From: JALYRV01 sp036675475
GTDB taxonomy: Bacteria > Acidobacteriota > Vicinamibacteria > Vicinamibacterales > SCN-69-37
DNA length: 64,000 bases
Direction of reading: 5' to 3'
NCBI GenBank assembly: GCA_036675475.1
Contig: JAKFEY010000001.1
Coordinates: 1-64,000 of the forward strand
The position numbers were made by a program, and so were the translations under genes. Below the pieces are notes generated by a model that saw only the letters and a program-made list of their open reading frames with translations, had not been told where the DNA came from and ran no database searches. Below are positions 34,119 through 42,338 of the stretch, piece by piece; position 1 is the stretch's first letter, and every line of letters starts with the position of its first letter.

Positions 34119-34676
34119 CTACCTCTTGCGTTTGGCGATTTCCGCGAGCGCCCAGTCGCGAAGGCTGGGGCTCGAAAGGCCGATTGCTCGAGCTTCTGTC
34201 TCGGCCCGTGCCGTGTCCCACCCATCGACGGTGACGCGCTTGATCATCCAGAGCCCGGCCGCGCGGTTCGCGGATCCGCAGTGCACGAACACCGGCTGAT
34301 TTGCGGAATCGGTCACTTCCGCGATGAAACGGTCGACCAGCAGATCGTCGGGGTTTGAGACATCGAAGGGCAGATGTATGTAACGAATACCCGCCGTCGC
34401 GGCGGCTTCCTTCGCGTCGTCGATGTGCGCGTCGCGCTCGTTCGCGAGACGCAGGTTGATCATGGCCTTATAGCCGCGCTTCGCAATTTCGGGAATGGCC
34501 GCGGCATCGGTGGCGCCCGCGCACGCGATGGTCGGCTCGACCTGCGTCATGTTGCGAACGCCAGGAATATCCTGCCGCGTCATCTGCGAAACGCCGCTGG
34601 CGCCGAGCGCGATCATGGTCGCCCACAACACAATGCCCGCGCTCGCGATGGCGAATGCCGCCTTGTTCCTGTCCAT
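34119..34676 (-). CDS. DUF442-like dual-specificity phosphatase family protein
   Basis: The protein has 185 residues from the ATG at 34676, with AAGGAA upstream. One N-terminal membrane or signal segment (AFAIASAGIVLWATMIALG) precedes the domain. The phosphatase loop is VHCGSANRAAG, a CX4R variant usual in this family rather than CX5R. AINLRLANERDAHIDDAKEAAATAGIRYIHLPF is the conserved lead-in. The substrate is unknown. It lies 2 nt downstream of the glycine-zipper gene, so co-expression is likely. Confidence 0.8.
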   Translation of the reverse strand: MDRNKAAFAIASAGIVLWATMIALGASGVSQMTRQDIPGVRNMTQVEPTIACAGATDAAAIPEIAKRGYKAMINLRLANERDAHIDDAKEAAATAGIRYIHLPFDVSNPDDLLVDRFIAEVTDSANQPVFVHCGSANRAAGLWMIKRVTVDGWDTARAETEARAIGLSSPSLRDWALAEIAKRKR

Positions 34677-34678
34677 GC

Positions 34679-35659
34679 TCAATTCCTTTCGATCGTCACA
34701 CTCACCGGCGCATCGAGGCGCACCGACAGTGGAGATCCGGAGGTCAGGACCGCAACGGAGCGATCGCCCGCGGCAACCGCCGCGCTGCCCGCGCCGGCGC
34801 CGGCCACGCCGCCGAGAATCGCGCCCTTCCTGCCGCCCATGATGCCGCCGATGATGGCCCCGCCGACGGCACCACCTCCGATCTTAGCCGCAGACTCGCG
34901 CGCGGGTGAATCGCCTTCGCGAACGATGGCGTCGACGCGAACGGTTTCGCGCGCGCCGTCGGCCAGGACGAGCGTGTGGAAGCGCACGCCGAGCCGCGCC
35001 CGCTCCTTGAACTTGCCGCCGCGCGTGACTTCGTTGACCGAGCCCAGCACCTTCGTGCCCGCTGGAATCGCCACGCGGCCGTCGGCGATGACGTCGCGCG
35101 TGACGGTGGCTTCAACGCGATCTTCGAGTTCCGCGGTCTCGGACGACACGGCCGTGATCAGGCGCACGCCCAGGACGGTGCCGGCAGGGACGTGCAGTTC
35201 GCGGAACCGCGGGGCGGCTGGTTCCACTGGTTCCACACGTTCCACGGGTTCCACAGGTTCGGTTCTCGGTTCCTCGGTTCCTGGTTCCGGGGTTCTTGGT
35301 TCCTCGGTTCTCGGTTCTGGCGCCGCGACGGGCGTGCGCGTGGTGTTCGCGGCGCGCTCGGCGCGGCGGGGCGCAGCGACAGGGTTCGCAGGTTCCGTGT
35401 AGACCGGCGCGGGCGCCGCGTAAACCGGCGCGGGCGTGAGAAGCGGCGTGATGTGCGCGAGCTCCGACCCGGCTGCCGGCGCGGGCAGCGCGGTCTCGGT
35501 TTCGGCAACGCCGGGACGCGCGTCCGCCGTGATGGCGCTCTGGGCCTCATGCGCGTCGCGCTCGAAGTCGTTGGCCGCAAGCGACAGCCAGCTCGCCATG
35601 CCGATGGTTCCGGCGATGGCGACAGCGGCGGCGGCAATGTAGGAGTTTCGCTTGGTCAT
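34679..35659 (-). CDS. Membrane-anchored glycine-zipper protein
   Basis: The protein has 326 residues from the ATG at 35659. One N-terminal transmembrane segment is followed by a long Pro/Glu/Val-rich stretch, much of it EEPRT/VEPVE repeats encoded by the GGTTC array at 35219-35330. A beta-domain follows (VPAGTVLGVRLITAVSSETAELEDRVEATVTRDV, then IPAGTKVLGSV), resembling the C-terminal part of VirB10/TrbI-like proteins. Near the C-terminus a glycine zipper (GGGAVGGAIIGGIMGGRKGAILGGVAGAGAG) could insert in a membrane. Function is unknown. Confidence 0.78.
   Translation of the reverse strand: MTKRNSYIAAAAVAIAGTIGMASWLSLAANDFERDAHEAQSAITADARPGVAETETALPAPAAGSELAHITPLLTPAPVYAAPAPVYTEPANPVAAPRRAERAANTTRTPVAAPEPRTEEPRTPEPGTEEPRTEPVEPVERVEPVEPAAPRFRELHVPAGTVLGVRLITAVSSETAELEDRVEATVTRDVIADGRVAIPAGTKVLGSVNEVTRGGKFKERARLGVRFHTLVLADGARETVRVDAIVREGDSPARESAAKIGGGAVGGAIIGGIMGGRKGAILGGVAGAGAGSAAVAAGDRSVAVLTSGSPLSVRLDAPVSVTIERN
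35219..35330. repeat. GGTTC-type degenerate microsatellite in coding DNA
   Basis: About 110 bp are built from GGTTCC/GGTTCT/GGTTCCAC units. On the minus strand they encode the EEPRT/VEPVE region of the glycine-zipper protein. A shorter GAACC array at about 10033-10075 encodes FDRFDGF in the double amidohydrolase. Confidence 0.8.
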
Positions 35660-35857
35660 GGTCGTGTCCTGGTTGCCTCCCATACCGCAAGCGACGTACC
35701 CACCAGATCATCGAAAACAGGCCTGAATCAGCCTAGTCACGGCCACGCTCGACCCTGGAACAGGACAGCTCGTGTCCTCGAAATGGCCCTCGGAAAGACG
35801 CCTCGCGCGACGCTCAGAGGGAAGCCGCCTGGTAGGCCGTTTGCACCTCGGCCCTTC

Positions 35858-36424
35858 ATGCGGCGATTTCTTCTGGTTTTCGTGCTCCTTTGTGGACCGG
35901 TCGCGCGCGCCGAAGCGGTCACGTTGCGCGATCTGATCGACCTGTCAAAGCAGGGTCTGAGCGACGAGCTGCTGATCGCGCTCGTCGAAGCCGACAAGTC
36001 CGTCTTCCATCTCAACGCCGCCGACGTCCGGCTTCTGAAGCATCAGGGTCTCAGCGATCGCCTGCTGATTCACCTGCTGAAAACACCGTCTTTGCGCCAG
36101 GAGATTCAGCCGGTGCTCGTCGCGGCCGACGCCCGCCCCGCGCCCGCTGTCCAACCCGCACCCGAGCGCATCATCGTCATCGAGCGCGTCGAGACGGTGC
36201 CGGTGCCTGTCTATGTGCCGGTCATCACGCCCTCGCGGCGTCACGATCGCGACGACGACCGCGATCACGACGGGCGGGCCGGCGACGACGAGCGAAGGCG
36301 CCACCGGCCCGAGCCGGTTTACTGGGGCTACGGCGGAAAACTGCGGCCAGACGCCTGGACGCCGCAAGGGCACAGGGAACAGGGGAAAGGGCAAAGGGAC
36401 GGCAAGGGGAAAGGGGACAGGTAG
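35858..36424 (+). CDS. Secreted hypothetical protein with helical repeats
   Basis: The protein has 188 residues and a signal peptide (MRRFLLVFVLLCGPVARAEA). Two related helical units follow: LRDLIDLSKQGLSDELLIALVEADKSVF and VRLLKHQGLSDRLLIHLLKT, a pattern seen in uncharacterised periplasmic proteins. Then come a Pro/Val linker and a His/Asp/Arg-rich stretch (RRHDRDDDRDHD). The last 18 residues or so (GHREQGKGQRDGKGKGDR) are encoded by an AAAGGG-type repeat array and may not be functional. Confidence 0.68.
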   Translation: MRRFLLVFVLLCGPVARAEAVTLRDLIDLSKQGLSDELLIALVEADKSVFHLNAADVRLLKHQGLSDRLLIHLLKTPSLRQEIQPVLVAADARPAPAVQPAPERIIVIERVETVPVPVYVPVITPSRRHDRDDDRDHDGRAGDDERRRHRPEPVYWGYGGKLRPDAWTPQGHREQGKGQRDGKGKGDR

Positions 36425-36440
36425 CAGGTAAAGGTCAAAG
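36366..36440 (+). repeat. Purine-rich AAAGGG-type repeat array
   Basis: Imperfect GGGAACA, GGGGAAA and GGCAAAG units run from the C-terminal codons of the 35858 gene into the spacer before the M14 gene. The top strand is nearly all purines. Confidence 0.7.
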
Positions 36441-36460
36441 GGGGGCCCGACGTAATGTGC

Positions 36461-36466
36461 TATAAC
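36461..36466 (+). promoter_or_regulatory. Candidate -10 box for the M14 peptidase gene
   Basis: TATAAC lies 25 nt before the ATG at 36492, with GGAG between them. This looks like a normal leadered promoter. No clear -35. Confidence 0.4.
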
Positions 36467-36491
36467 CCGGCACGTCAGGAGTCCCCCTTTT

Positions 36492-39410
36492 ATGTCTCAC
36501 ATTCCGTCGCTCAGGCAGGCCCGTCCGGCCGCAGCCCTCATTCTTTTTGCCGCAGTTCTCGCTTCGTCAGCCGCGCCGTCGGCGCGGCAGGCGCGCGGCG
36601 CGCAGCGCATCGACGAGGAATACACGAAGCTGATTCGCGAGCATTCCACCGAGAAGCGCGTGATGACCGAGCTGGTCGATCACCTGCCGGCATCCGACAC
36701 GGTGCCGACGCCGCTGAAGGTGCTCGGCTACGTTCCCGGCACACCCGGGAAGATGACGTATCACTCCGAAATCGTCCGGTACCTGCAGGCGCTCGACAAG
36801 GCGTCGGACCGGGTGACGATGACGGTGATCGGCAAGAGCGACGAGGGCCGCGACATGGTCAGCGTCACGATTGCGGATGAAGCGACGATTCGCAGCCTCG
36901 ACAAGTACAAGCAGATCACGGCGCAGCTGACCGACCCGCGCAAGATCTCGGACGAGCAGGCGCGGCAGCTCGTCGCCACCGGCAAGCCGATCTACTACGC
37001 GATGGGCAGCATCCATTCGACGGAGTACGGCAGCCCCGAGATGCTGATGGAGCTCGCGTATCGGCTTGCGGTGGGCGAGTCGCCGTTCATCCAGCAGATT
37101 CGCAACAACATCATCTTCGTGCTGACGCCGGCCACCGAAGTGGACGGCCGCGAGCGCGCGGTCGACAACTTCCGCTTCCAGCAGGCGAACCCGGGCGAGC
37201 CGGCGCCCGGCATGGTGTATTGGGGCAAGTACGTCGCGCACGACAACAACCGCGACGCGATGGCGCAGGGCCTGCGGCTCACGCAGGTGATGATGAAGAC
37301 GTTCCTCGACTGGCATCCCACCGTGTGGCACGACCTGCACGAGTCGGTGACGCTGCTCTACACCTCCACCGGCACCGGCCCCTACAACCCCATCGTCGAC
37401 GCCATCCAGGTGGACGAGTGGTGGCTGCTGGCCAAGACCGAGATCATGGAGATGACCAAGCGCGGCGTGCCGGGCATCTGGACCTACAACTTCTATGACG
37501 GCTGGGTGCCGAACTATCTGTTCTGGATCGCCAACACGCACAACTCGATCGGCCGGTTCTACGAGACGCAGAGCTACCGCGGCACGAACTACGCGCTGGG
37601 CGCGGCGCAGAGCCGCGAATGGTACCGGCCGAATCCGACGCCGGCCAACGTGCAGTGGGGGCCGCGCAGCAACATCAACATGCAGCAGTCGGCGCTGCTG
37701 CTCGCGCTGAACCACGTCGCGAAGAACAAAGAGACGTATCTCGACAACTACTACGTGAAGGCCAAGCGCGCGATCGCGCGCGGCAAGGACGGCACGGACG
37801 TGCCGAACGCGTATGTGATTCCCGCGGCGCAGCACACCGCGGCGCATGCCGCCGATCTCGTGAACATGGTGCGCATCCAGGGCGGCGAAGTGCACCGCGC
37901 GACGTCGGCGTTCAAGGCGGGCGGGGTTGACGTGGCGGCGGGCGACTACATCCTGCGGATGGATCAGCCGTACGGCCCGCTCGTCGAGACGATCATGGGC
38001 GTGCAGTGGTATCCGGCCGACAACCCGCGGCCGTACGACGACCTGGGCTGGACGTTCCCGTACCTGCGCAACGTCAAGCACCACGTCATTCGCGACAAGG
38101 CCATCCTCACGCAGCCGATGACGCTGATGACGGCCGACGCGAAGCTGACCGGCGGCGCGTCGGGCACCGGCCGCACGCTCGTCATCAATCACACCACCGA
38201 CAACAACCTCGCGACGTTCCGCTTCATGCACCCGAAGGTGAAGATGCTCGCGGCCGAGAAGGAGTTCGAGGCTGGCGGGAAGAAGTTCGTGGCCGGCTCG
38301 TTCATCATTCCGGACGCGGATCGCGCGACGCTCGACACGTCGCTGACCTCGCTCGGCATTGCGGCGGTGGCGGTGGATGCGATGCCCTCGGTGGCGACGC
38401 ACGACCTCGACGTGCCGCGCGTCGGCTACATCCACACGTGGACCAACACGCAGGATGAAGGCTGGGTGCGCCTGGCGTTCGATCACTACAAGATTCCGTA
38501 CACGTATTTCGCCGACAACACCATTCGCGCCGGCGCGAACCTGAAGGCGAAGTACGACGTGATCATCTTTCCGCACACGAGCGGCAGCGCCGCGTCGATC
38601 CTGACGGGGCGGACCGGGCCGACGCCGGTGGAGTACAAGAAGAGCAGCGTCACGCCGAACATGGGCGGCGTCGACGAAACCAGCGACATGCGCGGCGGCC
38701 TCACGCGCGACGGCCTGCGCGAGCTCGAGAAGTTCGTCGCCGAAGGCGGCGTGCTCATCACCGAAGGCGTCACGTCGACGCTGTTCCCCGAGTACCGCCT
38801 CACCGAGGGCGTGACCATTGAACAGGCCGAGGGCTTGTGGGCGCCCGGCTCGGTGCTGAAGGCGAACTTCGCCGACAAATCGAGCCCGCTCGCGTACGGC
38901 TATAACCAGAACGCCATCGGCGTCTACTTCGACTCGTCGCCGGTGATGCGCGTCGGCAACGCCGGCTTCGGCGGCGGGCGCGGCCGCGCGGGCGGTCCGG
39001 ATCTCGGCCAGCCGAATCAGCAGCCGAACGCCGCGGCGCCGCGGCTCACCACGCTCGAGGGCGGAACGGCGCCGACGCCGGCTGGTGCCGCGCGCGCGGG
39101 TGGCGGCGGTGCTGGTCGCGGCGGTGGTGGCGGACGCGGCGGCGGCGGCGGACAGTTCGCCGCTGCATCGGCGCCCGGCCAGCCGCGCGTGATCCTGCAG
39201 TTCCCGAACGAGGCCGACGACCTGCTGCTGTCAGGCGGCCTGGTCGGCGGCGAGGCGCTGACCGGACGCGCCGTGCTCGTCGACGCGCCGCTCGGCAAAG
39301 GCCACGTCGTGATGTTCGCCACGCGCCCCTACTGGCGCTGGCAGACGCACGGCCTGTTCTTCCTCGGCTTCAACGCGATGCTGCACTGGAACGATCTGGA
39401 CGCGAAGTAG
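36492..39410 (+). CDS. Large secreted M14-family zinc carboxypeptidase
   Basis: The protein has 972 residues and a signal sequence near the N-terminus (AAALILFAAVLASSAAPSARQ). The metallopeptidase domain has zinc ligands H175 and E178 (GSIHSTEYG) and H283 (WHDLHES). NNIIFVLTPATEVDGRE fits the substrate pocket region. The C-terminal half has a ThuA/glutamine-amidotransferase-like segment (YDVIIFPHTSGSAAS, then GLRELEKFVAEGGVLITEG) and a Gly/Arg-rich low-complexity stretch near 39100-39170. Acidobacteria carry many such secreted enzymes, probably for scavenging proteins. A strong terminator follows. Confidence 0.9.
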   Translation: MSHIPSLRQARPAAALILFAAVLASSAAPSARQARGAQRIDEEYTKLIREHSTEKRVMTELVDHLPASDTVPTPLKVLGYVPGTPGKMTYHSEIVRYLQALDKASDRVTMTVIGKSDEGRDMVSVTIADEATIRSLDKYKQITAQLTDPRKISDEQARQLVATGKPIYYAMGSIHSTEYGSPEMLMELAYRLAVGESPFIQQIRNNIIFVLTPATEVDGRERAVDNFRFQQANPGEPAPGMVYWGKYVAHDNNRDAMAQGLRLTQVMMKTFLDWHPTVWHDLHESVTLLYTSTGTGPYNPIVDAIQVDEWWLLAKTEIMEMTKRGVPGIWTYNFYDGWVPNYLFWIANTHNSIGRFYETQSYRGTNYALGAAQSREWYRPNPTPANVQWGPRSNINMQQSALLLALNHVAKNKETYLDNYYVKAKRAIARGKDGTDVPNAYVIPAAQHTAAHAADLVNMVRIQGGEVHRATSAFKAGGVDVAAGDYILRMDQPYGPLVETIMGVQWYPADNPRPYDDLGWTFPYLRNVKHHVIRDKAILTQPMTLMTADAKLTGGASGTGRTLVINHTTDNNLATFRFMHPKVKMLAAEKEFEAGGKKFVAGSFIIPDADRATLDTSLTSLGIAAVAVDAMPSVATHDLDVPRVGYIHTWTNTQDEGWVRLAFDHYKIPYTYFADNTIRAGANLKAKYDVIIFPHTSGSAASILTGRTGPTPVEYKKSSVTPNMGGVDETSDMRGGLTRDGLRELEKFVAEGGVLITEGVTSTLFPEYRLTEGVTIEQAEGLWAPGSVLKANFADKSSPLAYGYNQNAIGVYFDSSPVMRVGNAGFGGGRGRAGGPDLGQPNQQPNAAAPRLTTLEGGTAPTPAGAARAGGGGAGRGGGGGRGGGGGQFAAASAPGQPRVILQFPNEADDLLLSGGLVGGEALTGRAVLVDAPLGKGHVVMFATRPYWRWQTHGLFFLGFNAMLHWNDLDAK

Positions 39411-39416
39411 GCAGGC

Positions 39417-39526
39417 TCCAGGCTCCAGGCTCCAGGCTTCAGACTCCAGACATGACCCCGGGCGGACAACGCCGCCCGGGGTTTTTCTTTTAAGCCTCTG
39501 GTCTCGGGCCTCTGGCCTCTGGCCTA
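39417..39526. repeat. GGCTCCA and GGCCTCT short tandem arrays flanking a terminator
   Basis: GGCTCCA-type units (39417-39450) lie before the terminator and GGCCTCT-type units (about 39495-39526) after it, up to the thiO start. They have the same degenerate-microsatellite character as the arrays at 35219 and 36366. Confidence 0.7.
39456..39486 (+). terminator. Rho-independent terminator after the M14 peptidase
   Basis: A perfect 10-bp stem (arms CCCCGGGCGG and CCGCCCGGGG, loop ACAACG) is followed by TTTTT. Confidence 0.92.
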
Positions 39527-39532
39527 TATGAT
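39527..39532 (+). promoter_or_regulatory. Candidate -10 box for thiO
   Basis: TATGAT ends 7 nt before the GTG at 39540, consistent with a leaderless mRNA. Confidence 0.45.
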
Positions 39533-39539
39533 CGTCCAT

Positions 39540-40610
39540 GTGAACATCGCCATCGTCGGCGCCGGGATCGTCGGGTGCGCCATCGCGCACGAGGTCGCGG
39601 CGCGCGGGGCGAAGGTCACGGTGTTCGAGCGGCGCGGGGTGGCGCGCGGGGCGAGCTGGGCGTCGGCGGGCGTGCTTGCGCCGTGGATCGAAGCGCAGGA
39701 GCAGGGACCGCTGCACGAGATGTGCGCGCGCAGCCTCGGGATGTACGACGACTTCGTCGAGCGCGTGCGGCGCGACGGCGGCGCGGCGTTCGAGTACGCG
39801 CGGCCAGGCACACTCGAAGTCGCCTATACAGAGGAACAGGCCGAGGCGCTGCAACAAACCGCGCGCACGCTGGCCGCGTCCGCTGCGCGCGCGGAATGGC
39901 TCGATCGCGATGCGGCGCGCGCCCTCGAGCCGGCCGTCAACGAGTTCATCCTCGGCGGCCTCCGCATCGATGAACATGGCTTCGCGGAGATGCCCGGCAT
40001 GGTCGACGCAATCGCCTCGGCGGCGCGCATGCGCGGTGCGGCCTTTCATGCGCCGGTCGACGTCGCGAAAATCGAACCTGCGCCGGGCGGCCTCGTCCGC
40101 GTGCAGGCCAACGGCACCCCGCAAACCTTCGATCGCGTCGTCATCGCCGGCGGCAGCTGGACCAACCGGCTGAAGGCCGGGGGCCCGAGAATCAGTCCTG
40201 TCAAGGGACAGCTCGTGCGGCTGCGCTTTGATGCCGCTCCGGCCACGCGTGTGCTATGGTCCGACGCCTGCTATATGGTTCCCTGGCAGGACGGGACGCT
40301 GCTGGTTGGCGCGACAATGGAAGACGCCGGCTTCGACGAGCGCCCGACATCGGCGGCGGTGGCGTCGCTGCTGGCCGCGGCGGCGCTGCTGGTGCCGGCC
40401 ACGCGCGACGCGACCTTTGTGGACGTGCGCGCCGGGCTGCGGCCCGCGCCCTCGGACGAGGAGGGCGTGCCGTTTATCGGGCCGTCGCCGTCGATCGCCA
40501 ACGTGACGATTGCGGCGGGACATTTCAGGAACGGCGTCCTGCTGGCGCCGCTCACGGCGAAGCTGGCCGCGGATCAGGTGCTGGGAGACTCGAATGCCGA
40601 AGCTGACTGA
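39540..40610 (+). CDS. thiO: Glycine oxidase-like FAD enzyme
   Basis: The protein has 356 residues from the GTG at 39540; an in-frame ATG at 39528 would add four residues. I prefer the GTG because TATGAT ends 7 nt before it and the protein then opens directly on NIAIVGAGIVGCAIAHE, the FAD-binding motif. ARGASWASAGVLAPW and AAGHFRNGVLLAPLTAK match ThiO/glycine oxidase of the DAO family. ThiO oxidises glycine to iminoglycine for the thiazole of thiamine, but no other thi genes are in the window, so another D- or secondary amine is possible. It overlaps phhB by 17 nt. Confidence 0.85.
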   Translation: MNIAIVGAGIVGCAIAHEVAARGAKVTVFERRGVARGASWASAGVLAPWIEAQEQGPLHEMCARSLGMYDDFVERVRRDGGAAFEYARPGTLEVAYTEEQAEALQQTARTLAASAARAEWLDRDAARALEPAVNEFILGGLRIDEHGFAEMPGMVDAIASAARMRGAAFHAPVDVAKIEPAPGGLVRVQANGTPQTFDRVVIAGGSWTNRLKAGGPRISPVKGQLVRLRFDAAPATRVLWSDACYMVPWQDGTLLVGATMEDAGFDERPTSAAVASLLAAAALLVPATRDATFVDVRAGLRPAPSDEEGVPFIGPSPSIANVTIAAGHFRNGVLLAPLTAKLAADQVLGDSNAEAD

Positions 40611-40905
40611 CGATCAAATCAACGCGCGGCTGCCAAAACTGCAGGGATGGTCGCGGCAGGGCGACGCGCTCACGCGCACGTTCGCCTTCCGCTCCTACGC
40701 CGATGCCGTGGCGTTCGTCGTCCGCGTCGCGTTCGAGGCCGAGGCCAACGATCATCATCCCGATGTCGCGTGGAGCTTCCGCAAGGTGACGCTGAACTGG
40801 TCGACGCACAGCGACGGCGGCATCACCGACAAGGACTTCGACGGCGCCGCCGCCGCCGATCGCATCGCCTCGTCCACGCCGCAGTCGACCGCCCAGAAGT
40901 CCTGA
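40594..40905 (+). CDS. phhB: 4a-hydroxytetrahydrobiopterin dehydratase (PCD/DCoH)
   Basis: The protein has 103 residues. The start at 40594 lies inside the end of thiO. The signature EAEANDHHPDVAWSF carries the paired catalytic His (H54, H55). NWSTHSDGGITDKDF is the second conserved block. It dehydrates 4a-hydroxytetrahydrobiopterin formed by aromatic amino acid hydroxylases. No hydroxylase gene is nearby, which is common for stand-alone bacterial PCDs. Confidence 0.9.
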   Translation: MPKLTDDQINARLPKLQGWSRQGDALTRTFAFRSYADAVAFVVRVAFEAEANDHHPDVAWSFRKVTLNWSTHSDGGITDKDFDGAAAADRIASSTPQSTAQKS

Positions 40906-40909
40906 CCGC

Positions 40910-41389
40910 ATGCAGCTGAAGGGCAGCTACAGCGCGCGTGAAGTGGCCGCCTTCACCGGGCTGTCGGCCCGCCAGCTGCAGTGGTGGGACACGCACGGCG
41001 TCTTCCCGCCCGCCGTCGCGCCGAAACGCACCGCCGCCGGCGGCTTCACCGAGCGCCGCTATTCGCCCATCGACACGCTGGATCTGCTCGTGCTCGCCGA
41101 GCTCCGCCGCCGCAAATATTCGGTCGACGACATCCGCCGCATCATCGAGGTGCTGCGCACGCGCTTCGGCGCGCGCCCGCACGAAACGCTCGAGAACGCC
41201 GGCCGCATGACGCTGCTCACCGACGGCACGGAGATCTTCGTGCGGATCGGCGACCGCTATTTCAATTTGCTGCGGGATCCCGAGCAGCCGCTCCTCGTGG
41301 GCGAGGAGCGGCTGAAGGGCGTCAAGGTGAGACGAAAGGCTAGTCGATCGGGAAAACGTCTTCCACGCCCTCGCCGGGCCGCGGAATGA
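40910..41389 (+). CDS. MerR-family transcriptional regulator
   Basis: The protein has 159 residues. The N-terminal winged helix is YSAREVAAFTGLSARQLQWWDTHGVFPPAV, then RRYSPIDTLDLLVLAELRRRKYSVDDIRRIIEVLR, typical MerR. The C-terminal part has TEIFVRIGDRYFNLL and no Cys metal site. It starts 4 nt after phhB and probably shares its transcript. Its 3' end overlaps the convergent BMC gene by 50 nt. Confidence 0.88.
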   Translation: MQLKGSYSAREVAAFTGLSARQLQWWDTHGVFPPAVAPKRTAAGGFTERRYSPIDTLDLLVLAELRRRKYSVDDIRRIIEVLRTRFGARPHETLENAGRMTLLTDGTEIFVRIGDRYFNLLRDPEQPLLVGEERLKGVKVRRKASRSGKRLPRPRRAAE

Positions 41390-41630
41390 CATGCACGCCG
41401 ACGAGCTGACCGACTTTGCGCGCGGCGGCGGCGCCGGCGTCGGTGGCCGCTTTCACCGACGCGGTGTCGCCGCGGACGATGGCGGTGACCATGCCGGCGT
41501 CGACTTTCTGCCAGCCGACGAAGTCGACGTTCGCGGCTTTCACCATCGCGTCCGCCGCTTCGATCATCCCGACCAGGCCGATCGTTTCGACCATGCCGAG
41601 CGCGTCGCCGTCATGTTTCTTCTGCGCCAC
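41340..41630 (-). CDS. BMC-domain hexameric microcompartment shell protein
   Basis: The protein has 96 residues and a GTG start. It is a single BMC domain of the PduA/EutM/CsoS1 type: ALGMVETIGLVGMIEAADAMVKAANVDFVGWQKVDAGMVTAIVRGD and VKAATDAGAAAARKVGQLVGVHVIPRP are nearly diagnostic. Such hexamers tile the shells of protein organelles that enclose aldehyde or other toxic metabolic intermediates. No other shell or enzyme gene of a known microcompartment lies in the window. It starts 3 nt after the stop of the 41633-42328 gene, so the two are probably co-transcribed. Confidence 0.92.
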   Translation of the reverse strand: MAQKKHDGDALGMVETIGLVGMIEAADAMVKAANVDFVGWQKVDAGMVTAIVRGDTASVKAATDAGAAAARKVGQLVGVHVIPRPGEGVEDVFPID

Positions 41631-41632
41631 GT

Positions 41633-42328
41633 TTACTTCTTTCCGAAGCCGGTGACGACCACGTCGAGGTTGTGGCTCGCGCGCAGGCCGTAGATGCCGT
41701 CGGTCGACGCGAGCTTGTCGGCGCCGATGAGCGCGGCCTTGTCGAACGACGCCACGACCTGGCCATTGATCGCGCACGAGGCCGTGCCGTCCTTCACCGT
41801 CCAGGCGATCGTCTGGGTGACGCCGTCGGCGCCGGCCTTGTTGACGGCGGCGTGCGCCGCGGGCCGCACGCGGCCGCCTTCGCCGGGCGCCGGCGCGAAG
41901 TTCACGACCTTGCCGCCACTGAAGCCACGCACGAGGTAGGTGCCGTTGCTGTACGCGAGGCAATACACCAGGTTCGGCGCGTCGGTGTCGAGATCCTTGC
42001 CGCCGATGAAGATGCCGTACGGATGCGGATGGCCCGCATCGGGCTTGGCTTCCTTGAACGTCGCGCTGACGGTGTAGTTGCCCGACGCCTTGTTGGCGTC
42101 GTTCCAGTAGAACGCGGCCGGACCGATGGTCAGGTGCAGGTCGTCGCCCGCCTTCGCGAACTTCGAGTCGTTGATGGTCAGGCCCTTTTTCACGGCCCCG
42201 GCGTCGATCTTGCCCTTCCATCCGTCGACGGCAATGCCGCCGCCGGTCACCTTGCGGTCGGCGTCCTGGGCCAGGGCAAGGCCCGGCACCGCGAGAGCGA
42301 GCGCGAATACGAGAGAGATCCTCTTCAT
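41633..42328 (-). CDS. Secreted hypothetical protein, DUF1080/LamG-like beta-sandwich
   Basis: The protein has 231 residues from the ATG at 42328, with a signal peptide (MKRISLVFALALAVPGLALAQD). The pattern of strands (LHLTIGPAAFYWNDANKASGNYTVSATFKE, then NLVYCLAYSNGTYLVRGFSGG, TIAWTVKDGTASCAINGQVVASFDKAAL, DGIYGLRASHNLDVVVTGF) is that of concanavalin-like DUF1080 domains, which bind or cut sugars. The best assignment is a periplasmic carbohydrate-binding-like protein. It is followed immediately by the BMC gene. Confidence 0.78.
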   Translation of the reverse strand: MKRISLVFALALAVPGLALAQDADRKVTGGGIAVDGWKGKIDAGAVKKGLTINDSKFAKAGDDLHLTIGPAAFYWNDANKASGNYTVSATFKEAKPDAGHPHPYGIFIGGKDLDTDAPNLVYCLAYSNGTYLVRGFSGGKVVNFAPAPGEGGRVRPAAHAAVNKAGADGVTQTIAWTVKDGTASCAINGQVVASFDKAALIGADKLASTDGIYGLRASHNLDVVVTGFGKK

Positions 42329-42338
42329 AGAGCGAATC

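Noticed and set aside
39487..39539. TPP riboswitch in front of thiO
   Set aside because: The leader is only a repeat array after a terminator. No thi-box sequence or conserved stems are visible.
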